Shown: positions 1 through 7,373 of the stretch, in pieces
Layout of the letters: every line of letters starts with the position of its first letter
Numbering within the stretch: the first letter of the stretch is position 1
Assembly: GCA_030747075.1 (NCBI GenBank)
Contig: JASLLL010000034.1
Span: forward strand, 1 to 25,892
Source: Gemmatimonadota bacterium
GTDB taxonomy: Bacteria; ARS69
Length of the DNA: 25,892 nucleotides
Reading direction: 5' to 3'
The notes under the pieces: model-generated
What the model saw: only the letters and a program-made list of their open reading frames with translations
Told to the model about the DNA's origin: nothing
Databases searched by the model: none
Position numbers and translations under genes: made by a program

Positions 1-1
1 G

Positions 2-496
2 CAGACGACCGGTACGCTGTTCGATATGCCGGTGGACTTCCGCGTGGAGACGGCGTCCGGGGACTTCGACTTCTCGGAGCGGATCTCCGGCGCGGAAGAA
101 ACGGTGTCGTTTGTGGTACCGGACGCGCCCACCGGGTTCGTCGTCGACCCGAACGACTGGATTCTGGACGAGCAGAGCCTTGCGCCGACCTCGGTCGACT
201 TCGGGCCGGAGACGACGCCCGCGCTCACACTGCTGGCACCCCGGCCGAACCCCTTCTCCGGGCTGACGGAGATCCGATACCAGCTTTCGGCGAGGGGGGA
301 GACCGCGCTGGAGATCGTGGATGTCGCGGGGAGGCGCGTGCGGTCGCTGGTCGCGGGCGTGGCGCAGCCCGGCGCGCGGAAGGCGTACTGGGACCGGCGG
401 GACGACTCCGGCGCCCGAGTTGCGCCCGGCGTGTACTGGGTGCGCCTTGCGGCCCCGGACGGCGTGATGTCCCGCAAACTGGTGGTGGCGGACTGA
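2..496 (+). CDS. C-terminal part of an M1-like aminopeptidase with a FlgD-like sorting domain (partial, runs off the left edge)
   Basis: The reading frame is open to the first base, so only the C-terminal 164 residues or so are present. The first part, ending VVDPNDWIL, resembles the beta-sandwich end of M1 (gluzincin) aminopeptidases, where a D-P-x-x-W-x-L ending is usual. This recognition rests on a short stretch because the HExxH catalytic domain lies outside the window. The last 85 residues or so form a FlgD-like immunoglobulin fold: a PRPNPF start, a VDVAGRRVRSL strand, a YWDRRDD turn and a GVYWVRL end. Such modules are common at the C-termini of secreted FCB-group proteins and are thought to serve export and surface attachment through a type-IX-like pathway. 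The likely role is extracellular or cell-surface peptide hydrolysis. A sister module ends the protease at 14759-17125. Confidence 0.7.
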   Translation, partial: QTTGTLFDMPVDFRVETASGDFDFSERISGAEETVSFVVPDAPTGFVVDPNDWILDEQSLAPTSVDFGPETTPALTLLAPRPNPFSGLTEIRYQLSARGETALEIVDVAGRRVRSLVAGVAQPGARKAYWDRRDDSGARVAPGVYWVRLAAPDGVMSRKLVVAD

Positions 497-573
497 CGGG
501 GAGGATCCCTCCGCCTCCCTCTCCTCCTACTGGCCGGATATTCCTGACCCATGTATCTTGAATAGTCCGTCCC

Positions 574-592
574 GGCCGGGGCTACCCCGGCC
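574..592 (+). repeat. Perfect GC hairpin in the 5' leader of the FAD monooxygenase gene
   Basis: GGCCGGGG and CCCCGGCC form an uninterrupted 8-bp stem around a CTA loop. The hairpin ends 13 nt before the GGGAGG ribosome-binding site (606-611) of the next gene. No T-run follows, so a classical intrinsic terminator for the upstream gene is not supported. It may be a leader stem, a factor-assisted terminator or chance in GC-rich DNA. The 122-bp gap from 497 to 618 shows nothing else I can name. Confidence 0.45.
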
Positions 593-618
593 CCCATCAT
601 CCCACGGGAGGCTCTGCC

Positions 619-1839
619 ATGTTCGGGAAGCGAGACACCGATGTTCTTGTCGTGGGGGCCGGCCCGGTCGGGCTCTTGACGGCCCTGCAATTGGAGAAGC
701 GCGGCGTTCGAGTAGAGATCTACGACAAGGACTGGCGGACCGCCGCCCACAGCTACGGACTGGCTCTGCACGGGCACTCGCTGGCACTCCTCGACGAGGT
801 GGGGGTTCTTCCCGAGCTTCTGGAAGAGGGGCGAAAGGTCCTCCGCATGGAGTTCCACGATGCGGACGGGAAGAAGGCGGAGATTGACTTCTCGCGTCTC
901 GGCGGGGACTACCCCTTCGTACTGGCGCTGGCTCAGAGCGCCATCGAGGACAGTCTGGAGAACCGTCTTCGGGAGAAGCACATCCCCGTGCACTGGAACC
1001 ATCGCGTGCAGACACTCGCCGACGATGGCACCCGGGTGCTGGTGGATGTGGCGAAACTCGACAAGGTGAGCACCGGCTACCCCGTGGCTCGGATGGAATG
1101 GGAGGTGACCGGGACGGTCCGCGTGAGGGCGTCGTATGTCGCCGGAGCGGACGGGTACCACTCGCTGGCGCGGCGTGCGCTGGACATCGACTTCGCGGAC
1201 CGGGGCGGTCTGGAGTCATTCGCGGTCTTTGAGTTTGAAATGACGGAAGATCCCGGCGACGCGGCCCGCGTCTATCTGCACGACCACGGCACGGATGTCT
1301 TCTGGCCGATGAAGGACGGCCGCTGTCGGTGGAACTTCCATGTCGACTCGGTGGGAGAGGATCGAGTGCCGTCTCTGGAAGAGTTGCACCGGCTTCTCAA
1401 GACTCGTGCCCCCGGTTTTCCGTTGCCGGAGAAACTGTACTGGTCCTCGTTTGTGATGTTCGATCGAAGGGTTGCCGAAAGCTACGGGCGCGGGCGGATC
1501 CGCCTCGCCGGGGATGCGGCCCACCTGACCGGGCCGGTCGGTGCGCAGAGCATGAATGTGGGGCTGGACGAAGCGTGCGATCTCGCGGAGAGGCTGGCGG
1601 GGATCATTCGCGATGACGCACCCTCCGAGCTCCTCGATACCTACGGAGAGGCCCGTCGCGCCGACTGGCTGGACATTCTCGGCGAGACCGGCGCTCCGAA
1701 GCCCGGCGCGGAGTGCAGCGAGTGGGTCGCGTCGCGGGCGGGCGGGATTCTCCCGTGCGTTCCCGCTTCCGGTGCGGACCTGGACGCGCTGCTCGGACAG
1801 CTCGGACTGGCTGCCGTGCGGACGCAGGCAGGCGTCTAG
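619..1839 (+). CDS. FAD-dependent monooxygenase (PheA/TfdB/UbiH-like flavoprotein hydroxylase)
   Basis: This 406-residue protein has the three marks of single-component flavin hydroxylases. A Rossmann FAD-binding loop GAGPVG lies at residues 13-18 after a beta strand. A mid-protein GADGYHS (DG motif) contacts FAD and NADPH. A second FAD motif, GDAAHLTGPVGAQSMN, begins near residue 298 and leads into the NVGLDEA helix. Family members hydroxylate aromatic or isoprenoid substrates using NAD(P)H and oxygen; the substrate here cannot be read from the sequence. The length matches the minimal family fold, and I see no C-terminal thioredoxin-like domain as in phenol hydroxylase. GGGAGG at 606-611 with a 7-nt spacer supports the ATG. 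The protein is soluble with no signal peptide. It converges on the NTPase gene with only 3 bp between stops. Confidence 0.85.
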   Translation: MFGKRDTDVLVVGAGPVGLLTALQLEKRGVRVEIYDKDWRTAAHSYGLALHGHSLALLDEVGVLPELLEEGRKVLRMEFHDADGKKAEIDFSRLGGDYPFVLALAQSAIEDSLENRLREKHIPVHWNHRVQTLADDGTRVLVDVAKLDKVSTGYPVARMEWEVTGTVRVRASYVAGADGYHSLARRALDIDFADRGGLESFAVFEFEMTEDPGDAARVYLHDHGTDVFWPMKDGRCRWNFHVDSVGEDRVPSLEELHRLLKTRAPGFPLPEKLYWSSFVMFDRRVAESYGRGRIRLAGDAAHLTGPVGAQSMNVGLDEACDLAERLAGIIRDDAPSELLDTYGEARRADWLDILGETGAPKPGAECSEWVASRAGGILPCVPASGADLDALLGQLGLAAVRTQAGV

Positions 1840-1842
1840 AGG

Positions 1843-2406
1843 CTACTCTTCGCTGAAGAGCCGCGTCTGGGGTGCGTCTGAGGGAATGGACAGGTCTTTC
1901 AAGATCTGGCCCACCCAGCAGTCGGGCCGGTCGGGCTGAAGGCGCACCACATTCAGCCCGAAGTCCTCCACGAGCGAAACCAGCGTCTCGTGGATGGAGC
2001 GCTGGAAGTCCGGGTCCGTGTCGCGGGTGCCGTCGAAGGTGGGCCTCTGCCACAGGGGGACCAGATACATCCCGTCGTAGCCTGCGCACCACGCCCGAAT
2101 CCACGGGTCCAGTTCCTTTCGGCGCCCCATCGAGTGGACCAGATACGCGTAGTTGTCGAGGACGGACCGATCGCAGACCACCACATCTCCCGATCGCGCC
2201 GCCGCGATCTCCCGTGCGCACTGCGTGTGGAGAATCCAAGTCTGCGCATCGAGGGTCGTGTCCCGGTTGATCGGGAGTGGACAGTCTCTCGCCACTTCCT
2301 TGACGAGGTCCACTCCCAGATCCAGCCTTTTCAACCGGGCCGCGATGTCGAAGCAGAGCGTCGTCTTCCCGACGCCATGTGTTCCGACCAGTGCGATCTT
2401 CACCAC
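1843..2406 (-). CDS. NadR/AAA_28-like P-loop NTPase, probable small-molecule kinase
   Basis: A 187-residue single-domain P-loop protein. The Walker A motif is GTHGVGKTT (residues 8-16) immediately after the first strand. A VVVCDRSVLDNYAY segment (residues 75-88) corresponds to the DR(S) region of nucleoside-kinase-like enzymes and the AAA_28 family, which includes the ribosylnicotinamide kinase domain of NadR. An EVAR segment near residue 37 is also typical. The substrate is unknown; no NadR adenylyltransferase or DNA-binding part is attached. The start is GTG at 2406, or the adjacent GTG at 2403; AAGGAG lies 4 or 7 nt upstream. It lies 16 bp after the inositol-phosphate synthase stop on the same strand, so the two are probably cotranscribed. 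It could phosphorylate a nucleoside or sugar, but this is inference. Confidence 0.7.
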   Translation of the reverse strand: MVKIALVGTHGVGKTTLCFDIAARLKRLDLGVDLVKEVARDCPLPINRDTTLDAQTWILHTQCAREIAAARSGDVVVCDRSVLDNYAYLVHSMGRRKELDPWIRAWCAGYDGMYLVPLWQRPTFDGTRDTDPDFQRSIHETLVSLVEDFGLNVVRLQPDRPDCWVGQILKDLSIPSDAPQTRLFSEE

Positions 2407-2422
2407 ACCACTCCTTCCGCGA

Positions 2423-3730
2423 TCAGTCGTAGTACTCCAGCCCGAGGTGCGTGATGAGTTCCTCGCCCTTGAGGTGCCTCAGCGTGTTCTTCAGCTTCAT
2501 GAGCTGGATGAACAGGTCGTGCTCCGGATACAGCCCGGGCGCGGTCTGGGGAGCTTTGAAGTAGAACGACAGCCACTCCTGAATGCCTTTCATTCCCGCG
2601 CGGTGCGCAAGATCCAGGAACAGAACAAGGTCCAGAACAATCGGCGCTGCAAGGATGGAGTCCCGGCAGAGGAAGTCCACTTTGATCTGCATGGGCATTC
2701 CCATCCAGCCGAAAATGTCGATGTTGTCCCACCCCTCCTTGTTGTCACCGCGGGGGGGGTAGTAGTTGATGCGGACCTTGTGATAGAGGTCGCCGTAGAG
2801 GTCGGGATAGAGATCCGGCTGGAAGATGTAGTCGAGAGCGCCGAGCTTCGACTCTTCCTTTGTCTTGAAGGACTCGGGGTCGTCCAGAACTTCGCCGTCG
2901 CGGTTGCCGAGGATGTTCGTCGAGAACCAGCCGTTCACCCCGAGAAGGCGCGCCTTGAACCCGGGGGCGAGGATCGTCTTCATCAGCGTCTGCCCGGTCT
3001 TGAAGTCCTTCCCGCAAATGGGCACGCCCTCGCGCTTCGACAATTCCACCAGCGCGGGCACATCCGCGGACAGGTTCGGGGCGCCGTTTGCGTAGGGCGT
3101 TCCCGTCATGAGGGCCGCGTAAGCGTAGAGCATGCTCGGTGCGATGTCGGGATCGTTTGCCTTCATGCCCGCCTCGAACGACTCGATCGTCTCGTGGACC
3201 GGCTTCGGCTTCAGAAAGATCTCCGTGGAACCGCACCACACCATGACCGTCCGGGCGGCGCCGGTTCTTTCGCGGAAGGAGACAATGTCGTCCATGAGCG
3301 CGTGCGCTTTGTCCCACCATGTGCCGTCGGTCTTGATGTGCGAGCCGTCCAGCTTCTTCACATATCGCTGGTCAAAGACGGCCGGCATGGGCTGGAGCTC
3401 TTCCAGTTCGGGCTTGAGTTCGCGAACCAGATCCTTGTCGAGAACGCCGGCGTTCAGAGCGGATTCATAGGCCGAGTCTTCAAAGATGTCCCAACCGCCG
3501 AAGACAAGGTCCGTGAGTTCCGCCATCGGAACGAAGTCGCGGATCAAGGGAGAGCGGTCGTCCGTTCTCTTGCCGAGACGGATGGTGCCCATTTGCGTGA
3601 GGGATCCGAAGGGCTTGCCGAGATCCTTCCGCACGGCTTCCACACCCGTGACGAAGGTCGTGGCGACGGCGCCCATGCCGGGGAGAAGGACTCCCAGTTT
3701 CCCCTCGGCGGGGCGGATGTCGATGGTCAT
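2423..3730 (-). CDS. ino1: Inositol-3-phosphate synthase (myo-inositol-1-phosphate synthase), Bacteroides-type
   Basis: A 435-residue enzyme that converts D-glucose 6-phosphate to 1D-myo-inositol 3-phosphate using tightly bound NAD. The N-terminal Rossmann segment LGVLLPGMGAVATTF binds NAD. Family blocks follow: GSLTQMGTIRLGKR, VFGGWDIFEDSAYE, then WCGSTE, GKDFKTGQTLMKT and GWFSTNILGNRDG in the central catalytic part. The sequence resembles the Bacteroides form more than the shorter actinobacterial Ino1. The ATG has AAGGAG 6 nt upstream. In Bacteroidetes this enzyme feeds inositol-containing sphingolipids, and elsewhere it feeds phosphatidylinositol or compatible solutes. No inositol-lipid synthase is visible here, so the product's fate is open. 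It is divergent from the LysR gene and followed closely by a P-loop NTPase. Confidence 0.93.
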   Translation of the reverse strand: MTIDIRPAEGKLGVLLPGMGAVATTFVTGVEAVRKDLGKPFGSLTQMGTIRLGKRTDDRSPLIRDFVPMAELTDLVFGGWDIFEDSAYESALNAGVLDKDLVRELKPELEELQPMPAVFDQRYVKKLDGSHIKTDGTWWDKAHALMDDIVSFRERTGAARTVMVWCGSTEIFLKPKPVHETIESFEAGMKANDPDIAPSMLYAYAALMTGTPYANGAPNLSADVPALVELSKREGVPICGKDFKTGQTLMKTILAPGFKARLLGVNGWFSTNILGNRDGEVLDDPESFKTKEESKLGALDYIFQPDLYPDLYGDLYHKVRINYYPPRGDNKEGWDNIDIFGWMGMPMQIKVDFLCRDSILAAPIVLDLVLFLDLAHRAGMKGIQEWLSFYFKAPQTAPGLYPEHDLFIQLMKLKNTLRHLKGEELITHLGLEYYD

Positions 3731-3839
3731 GCGGCTCTCCTTGCTTCAGGGAACAGTTTTTCCGGGCGACTGCTCAGACTTGGTGCGGGCATCGTCCGGC
3801 GGGGTGGTGGATTCGTCCATTCGATTCTGTTTGTCGAAG

Positions 3840-3858
3840 TGATAAGGCGCGTTTATCA
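3840..3858. promoter_or_regulatory. Perfect palindrome in the ino1/LysR divergent region, candidate LysR operator
   Basis: TGATAA, seven bases, TTATCA form an exact inverted repeat and contain a T-N11-A core with dyad symmetry, the general form of LysR-family boxes. It sits in the AT-richest part of the 136-bp divergent region and its last base is the A of an upstream ATG (3858) in the regulator frame. An autoregulatory site is the natural reading. Control of ino1, whose ATG is 110 bp away, is possible but not shown. No clear -35/-10 pair was found. Confidence 0.5.
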
Positions 3859-3866
3859 TGCGTTTC

Positions 3867-4838
3867 ATGGAAGTGAGACCGGTTCGATACTTCGTAGCCG
3901 TCGCCGAAGAGGGTTCCTTCGGCCGGGCGGCGCAGCGCGTCGGGGTGAGTCAGCCCGCGGTTTCGCACGGCGTGGCCCTTCTGGAGGCGGAGCTGGGAGC
4001 GCGTCTCTTCGATCGGGCGGGGAGGCGTGTCGCGCTCACTCCGGAAGGTCGGGACTTCCTGGAACCGGCACGGCAGGCACTTGCGGCCATGGACGGTCTT
4101 CCCGGCCGGCTGGACAGGAGTCGGGGGGTCGTGCGGGGGCGTCTCGAGATCGGCACCACCGATGTCGCGAGCATCTATGTGCTGCCGAGGGTCTATCGCG
4201 CTTTCAGAACCGCGCACCCGGAGGTGGATCTCTCGGTTCGCGTGGAGGGAACCGAGTCCCTCCTGCGGCAACTTGATGCGGGAACGATTGAACTGGCGGT
4301 CATCACCATGGCGGTCGGCGACCTGATTGCGCGGATGCCGTCAGACTCCATTCGCGCAGTTCCGCTCTTCCGCGAAGACCTGCTGTTTGTCGTCTCCGGG
4401 CGGAATGCACTGGCCGGGCGTCGTCGTGTCCCGACCACCCGCCTTGCGGAAGAGCCGCTCATTACCTTCAAGACGGACTCGATCACGCGACGGGCTGTGG
4501 ACCGGTTCTTCGCGGAGGCGGGAGTCACGCCGCGGGTGGCGATGGAAATGTCGAGTCCGGAAGCGATCAAGAAGCTCGTACAGGTGGGGCTGGGCGCGGG
4601 CGTTCTTCCGTCGCGGTCGGTCCGTACGGAGATTCGCTCGGGAACGCTCGCTGCCGTGCCGGTCCGGGGCGGGGGACTCACCCGGGTGCTGGGGATTGCA
4701 CGGGACGCGCGGCGTACGCCATCCCCTGCGGCGGAGGTCTTTGCGCGAATGACGGAGCGAATCCGGAGCGTGCGCCTTCAGCGCGAGACTGCTAAACTGT
4801 CCGCATCGGTGGATTCCGGGAGAAACGAACATGATTGA
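3867..4838 (+). CDS. LysR-family transcriptional regulator
   Basis: A 323-residue protein with a typical LysR N-terminal winged helix-turn-helix (residues 1-60: MEVRPVRYFVAVAE, GSFGRAA, VSQPAVS, LFDR, LTPEG). A periplasmic-binding-protein-like effector domain follows from about residue 90 (GRLEIGTTDV onward) to about 290. The start was placed at 3867 because family members begin M-E-x-R-x-x-R-Y-F; an ATG at 3858 adds MRF. Neither start has a visible Shine-Dalgarno sequence, so translation may be weak or from a leaderless transcript. A palindrome ends at 3858 and suggests autorepression. The effector is unknown. The stop overlaps the next ATG by 8 bp, so the small anchored protein downstream is probably cotranslated. 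Confidence 0.88.
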   Translation: MEVRPVRYFVAVAEEGSFGRAAQRVGVSQPAVSHGVALLEAELGARLFDRAGRRVALTPEGRDFLEPARQALAAMDGLPGRLDRSRGVVRGRLEIGTTDVASIYVLPRVYRAFRTAHPEVDLSVRVEGTESLLRQLDAGTIELAVITMAVGDLIARMPSDSIRAVPLFREDLLFVVSGRNALAGRRRVPTTRLAEEPLITFKTDSITRRAVDRFFAEAGVTPRVAMEMSSPEAIKKLVQVGLGAGVLPSRSVRTEIRSGTLAAVPVRGGGLTRVLGIARDARRTPSPAAEVFARMTERIRSVRLQRETAKLSASVDSGRNEHD

Positions 4839-5295
4839 GGCTCCATCCGAAGCGCCCGCGCTGTCTGTGGCCGCAAGGAGCGCCCGAAAACTGTGGGGAG
4901 GCGCGGTGCTCGTGGGTGCGGCGCTGCTCCTTGTGGTGAGCGGCCGCGGGGCGCTGCCTTCGCTCCCTTCCGGGGAAGAGATTGGCATTCCAGAGCTCAT
5001 TTCTCCCGAAGGAGACCTGGCGGGGCCACCGACACACTTCACCTGGGTTCCCGGCGGGGAGGATGTGGACTTTGCGCAGGTGATCGTCTATCGAGGAACC
5101 ATGGAGCGGATCTGGGCCACAGGGCCTCTGCAGGGCAGCGAAGCAACGGTTCCCGAGTTCATCTACGATGAGCTCACTCTTGATGAACCCTGCGCGTGGC
5201 GCGTTCGGGAAGTGGTGGATGGGCGTCCGCGCGCCTCTTCCCGCCTGGCGAAGTTCGGCTTCGGGATGGAGTCCGATCCTGCCGCGCCGGAATAG
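4831..5295 (+). CDS. Small membrane-anchored protein with a fibronectin-III-like extracytoplasmic domain (uncharacterised)
   Basis: A 154-residue protein I do not recognise as a named family. Residues 1-20 or so are cytoplasmic. A hydrophobic stretch at about residues 23-39 (GGAVLVGAALLLVVSG) is a single membrane anchor or uncleaved signal. The rest is exported and resembles a beta-sandwich of the fibronectin/PKD type: ELISPEGDLAGPP, FTWVPG, AQVIVYRG, then a WRVREVVDGR strand. Such folds often bind partners at the envelope. It starts 8 bp inside the end of the LysR gene, so coupling is likely. It converges on the next minus-strand gene with 6 bp between stops, leaving no room for a separate terminator. 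Confidence 0.7.
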   Translation: MIEAPSEAPALSVAARSARKLWGGAVLVGAALLLVVSGRGALPSLPSGEEIGIPELISPEGDLAGPPTHFTWVPGGEDVDFAQVIVYRGTMERIWATGPLQGSEATVPEFIYDELTLDEPCAWRVREVVDGRPRASSRLAKFGFGMESDPAAPE

Positions 5296-5301
5296 AGCCG
5301 A

Positions 5302-6075
5302 CTAACTCCCCGACGCGTCCGTGCCCTTCGGCAGGAAGGCACCCGGCGGGAAGCTCTCCACTTCGGCCGTTCGCGTAAAGCGCATCTCCCGGACTGCGCG
5401 TTCTCCGTGGAACTCCGTGATCCGACACGGGAGCACCAGACTTCCGACTTCCCGAAAGTCCCCGAACGAGCGCGTCACGGTGTCCACGCCCGGCGCAGTT
5501 CCCTCCATTCGCCGGAGTCGCCCGGGGCCGGGGTCGATGAAGTAACGCATGTGCAATCCGCCCGGCAGATCCAGCGTCAGGACCTCCCACCCCTCGGGCG
5601 AAGTGCCGTCCCGGTGAAGTGCTGTCGGCTCTGCCCCGGCCAGATCCCAAGCCGCTGCAAGATGGTGGTAGAGCAGGCGAAGCCGCCGCGTCTCCCGTGC
5701 GTCGAGCGCCTCCTGATTCCGGCCGACGCCGCCCCACGCGACCGGACCCGACAGGATCGAGACATGCTTTCTCTCGGGCGTGCGGCGCTCCAGCCACATT
5801 CCTCCATCGGGTGAGAAGCGCAGGCGAAGCGCCGCCCGGGTTCCGTCCAGCAGAAGCAGCGCTTCGCCGTGGGCGCGCATTCCGGCGAATGCGGCCAGCG
5901 CGTCAGCCCCGCCGAAGGTGTCGACTGCGGCGTCCCGCAGCGCGACCGCAGCGTCATCGACGGTCGGGAGAGCCGGTTCCGGCTCCGGGGGCGTGGCATG
6001 GGATGCGCTCCCCAGGATTGCCCCGGTCAGCACGATGGACCCGGCGCGGATCGCATGGCGCGCGGCGCGTTTCAT
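5302..6075 (-). CDS. Exported LolA-like or outer-membrane-lipoprotein-sorting-like protein (uncharacterised)
   Basis: A 257-residue protein with an N-terminal signal peptide: basic MKRAARHAIR, a hydrophobic core, and a likely cleavage after SASHA near residue 27. The mature part has a helix with GGADALAAFAGM, then strands with a GMWLERRTPE segment, a GPVAWGG turn and a later FGDFREVGSLVLPCRI strand. This order resembles periplasmic LolA/LolB-like half-barrels and the uncharacterised secreted proteins found beside peptidases. I would not assign lipoprotein transport on this alone. The ATG at 6075 overlaps the stop of the upstream gene (ATGA), so the two are translationally coupled. Longer readings upstream of this ATG fall inside the neighbouring gene in another frame and are rejected. 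Confidence 0.7.
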   Translation of the reverse strand: MKRAARHAIRAGSIVLTGAILGSASHATPPEPEPALPTVDDAAVALRDAAVDTFGGADALAAFAGMRAHGEALLLLDGTRAALRLRFSPDGGMWLERRTPERKHVSILSGPVAWGGVGRNQEALDARETRRLRLLYHHLAAAWDLAGAEPTALHRDGTSPEGWEVLTLDLPGGLHMRYFIDPGPGRLRRMEGTAPGVDTVTRSFGDFREVGSLVLPCRITEFHGERAVREMRFTRTAEVESFPPGAFLPKGTDASGS

Positions 6076-7271
6076 CCCGCCTTCGCCGACGCGGTCTTTC
6101 GCCAGGACTCCGGAAGATCCAGGATGCGAAGCATCTTCTCCTGCGGTCCGAATGAATAGAGCACCAGGAGTCGCGACACATCCGGCGTGACAAACCGGAA
6201 GTACCGGCAAAGGCCCATCAACGGTTCGCAGTCGCGACGGTATTGCATGTCGCGGGGGAGGGGGTCGTTCTCGTCGAAGAAACCGCTCCCCCGGTCCCAT
6301 CTCGTGCGGAGTTGCTCCGCGAATCGGTCCGGTGGTGTCGGCAGCGGGAGGATCTCCCCGCGGTCGACATGAAGCAGCGCCTGCTGCCCGCCTTCCAGCG
6401 TGACCAGCGCGAGTCCCCGATCCAGAACCGAGACGAACTCCACTTCTTCGAAGACCGGCACCCAGTCGGACCCGGCCCGCGCAAAGAGAGTGGGTCGCTC
6501 TCCGAAGAGTTCCGACACGATCGGGTCTTTGTGCCCGCGCCGGGTCCATCGGTTGTCCAGACGCTTCAGAACATCCGCAAGCCGCGTGGGGTCTTCCGCG
6601 TTGCGCCCGACGGCCAACTGCGTTGCAAGGAAGGCTCTGCGCTGATCTTCTGCCTTCAGCTGCTCTTCCCACGCCCGGTACACGGTGGGGAGTCCGCGCT
6701 CATAGAGTGCCCACACGCGAGACGGGTGCCCGGGCCTCCACACTCCGTGGTAGGTCCCGCGCTTCTTCCATTGGAACCGGTTTCCGTCCCGGATTCCGGT
6801 GAAGGGCTTGCGGGGGATGAAGTCGGAGGTGACGACATCGTAGATCCAGTGGAAGGTCGTCACCCCGCCCGTCAGGGAACTCATGAGATCGGGCTCCGTC
6901 GATTCCACAAGCAGGTAGCGACCGGTGGTATCCCAGCCCGAGATTCGCGTGGCATTTCCCTGCGGAGTCTGGATCTCGCGGTTTTCGCCGGTGGAGAGAT
7001 CCAGGAGGAAGGCACAGCGACGGGGCTTTCTCTTGAGCAGGCCGCCGGGGATGCGAAACAGATGGGCCAGGTGGTATCCATCGGGGGAAATGGAGCCCGG
7101 CGTGGCCGGAATGCCCGACTGGAAGAGGCTTCCCCGGATGTTCAGGTCGTGGTGTCCCGGAGTTGCCAGCGTCGTGAGTGGCTTCGCCCGTGCGGGAAGC
7201 CCGGTGGCCGCGATCACCAGGACCGCGGTCAGGAGCCTCGCCCGAAGGACGGCTCGGGTTGGACGGGTCAT
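6072..7271 (-). CDS. Exported protein with beta-propeller-like repeats (uncharacterised)
   Basis: A 399-residue protein with a signal peptide (MTRPTRAVLRAR, hydrophobic core, GLPARA cleavage region near residue 28). The N-terminal half contains SPDG-type blades (SISPDGYHLAHLF; then WDTTGRYLLVES), as in WD40-like PD40/TolB and prolyl-oligopeptidase propellers. The C-terminal half is mostly charged and unrecognised. No alpha/beta-hydrolase GxSxG was seen, so this is not a complete oligopeptidase. The start at 7271 has GAGG 5 nt upstream and begins a clean signal sequence; an ATG at 7340 would add 23 residues without a signal and is less likely. It is coupled by ATGA to the LolA-like gene, suggesting joint work in the periplasm or outer membrane. 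Confidence 0.7.
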   Translation of the reverse strand: MTRPTRAVLRARLLTAVLVIAATGLPARAKPLTTLATPGHHDLNIRGSLFQSGIPATPGSISPDGYHLAHLFRIPGGLLKRKPRRCAFLLDLSTGENREIQTPQGNATRISGWDTTGRYLLVESTEPDLMSSLTGGVTTFHWIYDVVTSDFIPRKPFTGIRDGNRFQWKKRGTYHGVWRPGHPSRVWALYERGLPTVYRAWEEQLKAEDQRRAFLATQLAVGRNAEDPTRLADVLKRLDNRWTRRGHKDPIVSELFGERPTLFARAGSDWVPVFEEVEFVSVLDRGLALVTLEGGQQALLHVDRGEILPLPTPPDRFAEQLRTRWDRGSGFFDENDPLPRDMQYRRDCEPLMGLCRYFRFVTPDVSRLLVLYSFGPQEKMLRILDLPESWRKTASAKAG

Positions 7272-7330
7272 CAGCACCTCGCGCCACAGGGATCGCGTCT
7301 CGGACCGGGGCATTGTGCCCGGCAGAGGAG

Positions 7331-7356
7331 ATTCCGGCAATGCCGGAGACCGGAAT
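7331..7356 (-). repeat. Nested inverted repeat between the selenoprotein candidate and the propeller gene
   Basis: Arms ATTCCGG (7331-7337) and CCGGAAT (7350-7356) pair perfectly over 12 bases. A shorter alternative hairpin, TCCGGCA-A-TGCCGGA at 7333-7347, competes with it. No T-run follows in the minus direction, so this is not a clear terminator; it may be an mRNA-end or attenuation structure. The 102-bp gap 7272-7373 holds nothing else visible. Confidence 0.35.
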
Positions 7357-7373
7357 CGGGTGGCGGGAGGGGG

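Noticed and set aside
2153-4276. 707-codon plus-strand frame over the NTPase, ino1 and LysR genes
   Set aside because: It spans three genes supported by family motifs on either strand and has no domain of its own; shadow frame.
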